Assembly (NCBI GenBank): GCA_002021875.1
Contig: CP018627.1
Coordinates: 4,650,001 to 4,714,000 of the forward strand
Direction: 5' to 3'
DNA from: Streptomyces hygroscopicus
Lineage (GTDB): Bacteria > Actinomycetota > Actinomycetes > Streptomycetales > Streptomycetaceae
DNA: 64,000 bases
Positions 61,928-64,000 of the stretch are shown one piece after another. Made by a program: the position numbers and the translations under genes. Positions within the stretch are counted from its first letter, which is position 1. Every line of letters starts with the position of its first letter. The notes under the pieces are model-generated. The model searched no databases and was not told the DNA's origin. It saw only the letters and a program-made list of their open reading frames with translations.

Positions 61928-63562
61928 GTGACGAGCCCCACCCGCGATTCCGCCCCCACCCCCGGCCCGGATTCCGGGCCGACGCCCGGCCCGGATTCCG
62001 GCGCGATACCGGGCCCGGATTCCGCCCCGGCCCCAGATCCGGACTCCACTCCGGCAGCCGGTCCGACACCGCCCCCGGGCTGCCCCGCGCACTCCGGTCG
62101 GGCCCCGGCCGGGGAACGGCTGGAGTCGCTGCACGGCCCCGAGTTCGCCGCCGACCCGGCCGCCACCTACGCGCGGCTGCGGGAACACGGGCACATCGCG
62201 CCCGTGGAGCTGTCGCCCGGCGTCCCCGTCTCGCTCGTCACCAGCTATCAGACCGCGCTGGACATCCTGCGCAGCCCCGAGACGTTCGCCAAGGACGCGC
62301 GCCACTGGCAGGCTCTCGCCGACGGCACCATCCCCCTGGACAACCCCGTCGTGCCGATGATGATGTACCGGCCGAACGCGCTGTGCAGCGACGGCGAGGC
62401 ACATCACCGGCTGCGCGCGGCGATCTCCGACACCCTCGACCGGCTGGACATCCACGCGCTGCGCCGCTACGTGGAGCGCAGCGCCGACTTCCTCATCGAC
62501 CTCTTCGGCCCCAAGGGCGAGGCCGATCTGCTCAAGGAGTACTCCGCCCGGCTCCCGCTGCTCGTCTTCAACCAGCTCTTCGGCTGCCCGCCCGAGCTGA
62601 GCGACAAGCTCGTCAGGGCGCTCTCGGCGCTCTTCGACATCACCGAGGACTCCGAGCAGGCCAACGTGCTCCTCGCGGAGACCCTCTTCGAGCTCATCGC
62701 CCTCAAGCGGGCCACTCCGGGGCCGGACATGACGTCCTGGCTGATCGCCCACCCCTCCGAGCTCACCGACGAAGAGCTGGTCCACCAGATCGTCGTCCTC
62801 GTCGGCGCGGGCACCCAGCCGCAGCAGAACCTGATCTGCAACGGGCTGTTGCTCCTGCTGTCCGACGAACGGTTCGCGGGCGCTCTCGCGGGCGGCACCA
62901 TGCTGATCGAGGACGCGCTCAACGAGGTGCTGTGGAAGGACCCGCCACTGGCCAACTTCTGCATCCACTACCCGCGCCATGAGGTGACGGTCGACGGACA
63001 CCGGCTGCCCAAGGGGGAGCCCGTCGTCATCAGCCTCGCCGCCGCCAACAACGACCCGTATCTGCTGTCGAACCGGCGCGGCAACCGGGCCCATCTGGCG
63101 TGGAGCGCGGGCCCGCACACCTGCCCCGCGAAGGACCCGGCCCAGGTCATCGCCGCCGTCGCCATCGAGAAGCTCCTCGACCGGCTCCCCGACCTCGAAC
63201 TGGCCGTGCCCGCTGAGCAGTTGGAGTGGCGGCCCGGACCCTTCCACCGGGCCCTGGCCGCGCTGCCGGTGCGCTTCCCGCGGACGGCCGCCAAGTCCGA
63301 TGAGGCGCTGGCCGAGATGGTCGCCGCGGCGACGGCGACCGGCGCGGGAGCGGTGGGCAGCACGCCGCCGGTCGCCGGGGAGAACACCGGGCGGGCCGGG
63401 GAGACCTCCCCGCACGACGGTCCCGCCGAGACCGCGCGGTCGGCGGACGACACGGATTCCAGCGCCACGGCGTCCACCGCCACGGCGCCGGAATCCGGCT
63501 CCGAGCACGAGGCCCGCCGCCGCTGGTGGAAGTCCCTGGCCCAGTGGTGGCGCCGCGGGTAG
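61928..63562 (+). CDS. Cytochrome P450 with altered signature motifs
   Basis: 544 residues, about 140 longer than a usual bacterial P450. The heme loop is WSAGPHTCPAKD (Cys399). The K-helix ExxR is replaced by EVLW (333-336), and the I-helix reads VGAGTQPQQ, lacking the acid-alcohol pair that handles oxygen protons. Similar loss of ExxR is known in the Streptomyces CYP157 family. The first 55 residues are PGPDS-type repeats; about 100 C-terminal residues form an Ala/Thr/Glu-rich tail ending in an Arg/Trp-rich helix (WWKSLAQWW). GTG 61928 follows AGGAG. Its redox partner is probably the nearby ferredoxin. Confidence 0.9.
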   Translation: MTSPTRDSAPTPGPDSGPTPGPDSGAIPGPDSAPAPDPDSTPAAGPTPPPGCPAHSGRAPAGERLESLHGPEFAADPAATYARLREHGHIAPVELSPGVPVSLVTSYQTALDILRSPETFAKDARHWQALADGTIPLDNPVVPMMMYRPNALCSDGEAHHRLRAAISDTLDRLDIHALRRYVERSADFLIDLFGPKGEADLLKEYSARLPLLVFNQLFGCPPELSDKLVRALSALFDITEDSEQANVLLAETLFELIALKRATPGPDMTSWLIAHPSELTDEELVHQIVVLVGAGTQPQQNLICNGLLLLLSDERFAGALAGGTMLIEDALNEVLWKDPPLANFCIHYPRHEVTVDGHRLPKGEPVVISLAAANNDPYLLSNRRGNRAHLAWSAGPHTCPAKDPAQVIAAVAIEKLLDRLPDLELAVPAEQLEWRPGPFHRALAALPVRFPRTAAKSDEALAEMVAAATATGAGAVGSTPPVAGENTGRAGETSPHDGPAETARSADDTDSSATASTATAPESGSEHEARRRWWKSLAQWWRRG

Positions 63563-63638
63563 CGGAGAGCGCGCCGTCCCCCGGCCCTCCGCGTTATCGG
63601 ATTGCCGGGTGGTGCCCGGCGGCGTAGCGTCGCGGCGC

Positions 63639-64000
63639 ATGACCGCGACGCTGCGCACCGCGCGCCTGCTGCTCGAGCCGTACCGGCCCGAGGACGAGGA
63701 CGCCTTCGTCGCGCTGTTCCAGGACCGGCGGGTGTCCCGCTGGATGGGGGACGGGAAGCCCACTCCGGAGGCCGAGGACCGGGCGCTGTTCGGGCGGATC
63801 TTCACCAAGGTCTATGCCCGGCGGCTGTTCGACGTCTGGGCCGTCCGCGAGGACGGCCGGTACGTCGGCCACGCCGAGATCAAGCCGACCGAGGTCGCCG
63901 GCGGCCACGAGATCGTCTACGCGCTGGCGCCGGAGGCGTGGGGACGCGGTCTGGGGACGGAGCTGGCCGAGGCGGTCGTCGGCCACGGATTCGGCGCGCT
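63639..64000 (+). CDS. GNAT-family N-acetyltransferase, 3' end missing
   Basis: The first 120 residues are in the window. LRTARLLLEPYRPEDEDAFVALFQD is the start of RimJ/RimL-like (Acetyltransf_3) proteins, VGHAEIKPTE a central strand, and EAWGRGLGTELAEAVV the acetyl-CoA pyrophosphate loop (R/Q-x-x-G-x-G/A). It acetylates an amine on an unknown target. The ATG at 63639 lacks a strong ribosome site. Confidence 0.88.
   Translation, partial: MTATLRTARLLLEPYRPEDEDAFVALFQDRRVSRWMGDGKPTPEAEDRALFGRIFTKVYARRLFDVWAVREDGRYVGHAEIKPTEVAGGHEIVYALAPEAWGRGLGTELAEAVVGHGFGA

Overview
The window is chromosomal DNA of a high-GC actinomycete, almost certainly a Streptomyces or close relative. Third codon positions are strongly G/C biased, GTG starts are common, and GGAGG-type ribosome sites precede most genes. 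Diagnostic loci include an actinobacterial RNase P RNA, a bL37-type mini ribosomal protein, a KstR-type regulator, SpoIIE-type phosphatases and the fused RNase H/phosphatase. About 58 protein genes, one structural RNA gene, one short CRISPR array and many regulatory sites and tandem repeats can be supported. No tRNA or rRNA gene was seen.

Region by region. 1-7,220: a truncated Gfo/Idh/MocA oxidoreductase, a Tat-exported PhoD phosphatase, an SDR, a secreted protein, a family 2 glycosyltransferase, and a divergent TetR/DMT-transporter pair separated by six operator-like decamers spaced exactly 16 bp apart. 7,263-10,938: two tandem SpoIIE-type phosphatases. 11,113-20,356: a stress operon (dnaK, grpE, class II dnaJ, CbpM-like modulator, clpB, UBP zinc finger, CNBD-flavoreductase, DUF2267). 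20,360-24,911: an IclR-controlled module (citrate-synthase-fold lyase, CoA transferase, MHS symporter) with a shared operator. 24,965-28,120: a LysR-controlled module (dehalogenase-like hydrolase, tartrate/D-malate-type dehydrogenase) with near-identical operators in front of both enzymes.

28,238-38,613: a serine hydrolase, a VOC protein, a 25-residue ribosomal protein gene, a frameshifted PAS remnant, a 4-repeat type I-E CRISPR array without cas genes, rnpB, a Uma2 nuclease, yaaA, a KDPG-type aldolase, the operon nif3 / zinc-ribbon coiled coil / RNase H-phosphatase, and an iron-box-controlled siderophore-binding lipoprotein. 38,766-44,551: a large repeat-tailed protein of unknown function, a small ORF, and a MaoC-ADH-SDR operon. 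44,891-51,431: a two-component system, a methyltransferase, a cell-wall amidase, membrane proteins and an LLM oxidoreductase. 51,853-56,111: a glycosyltransferase/methyltransferase/toroid-enzyme operon divergent from a kstR-like gene. 56,349-64,000: a LuxR regulator, a solitary TnpB-like protein, ferredoxin and aldehyde dehydrogenase, an MBL hydrolase, an unusual P450 and a partial acetyltransferase.

The most informative signal lies between the genes. Boxes matching the KstR consensus TnnAACnnGTTnnA occur before MaoC-ADH-SDR, before the glycosyltransferase operon and before kstR itself, with a weaker one between the aldehyde dehydrogenase and MBL genes. This ties dispersed lipid or steroid-like catabolic genes into one local regulon. 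Similar operator pairs support the IclR and LysR modules. All functions are inferred from sequence alone.
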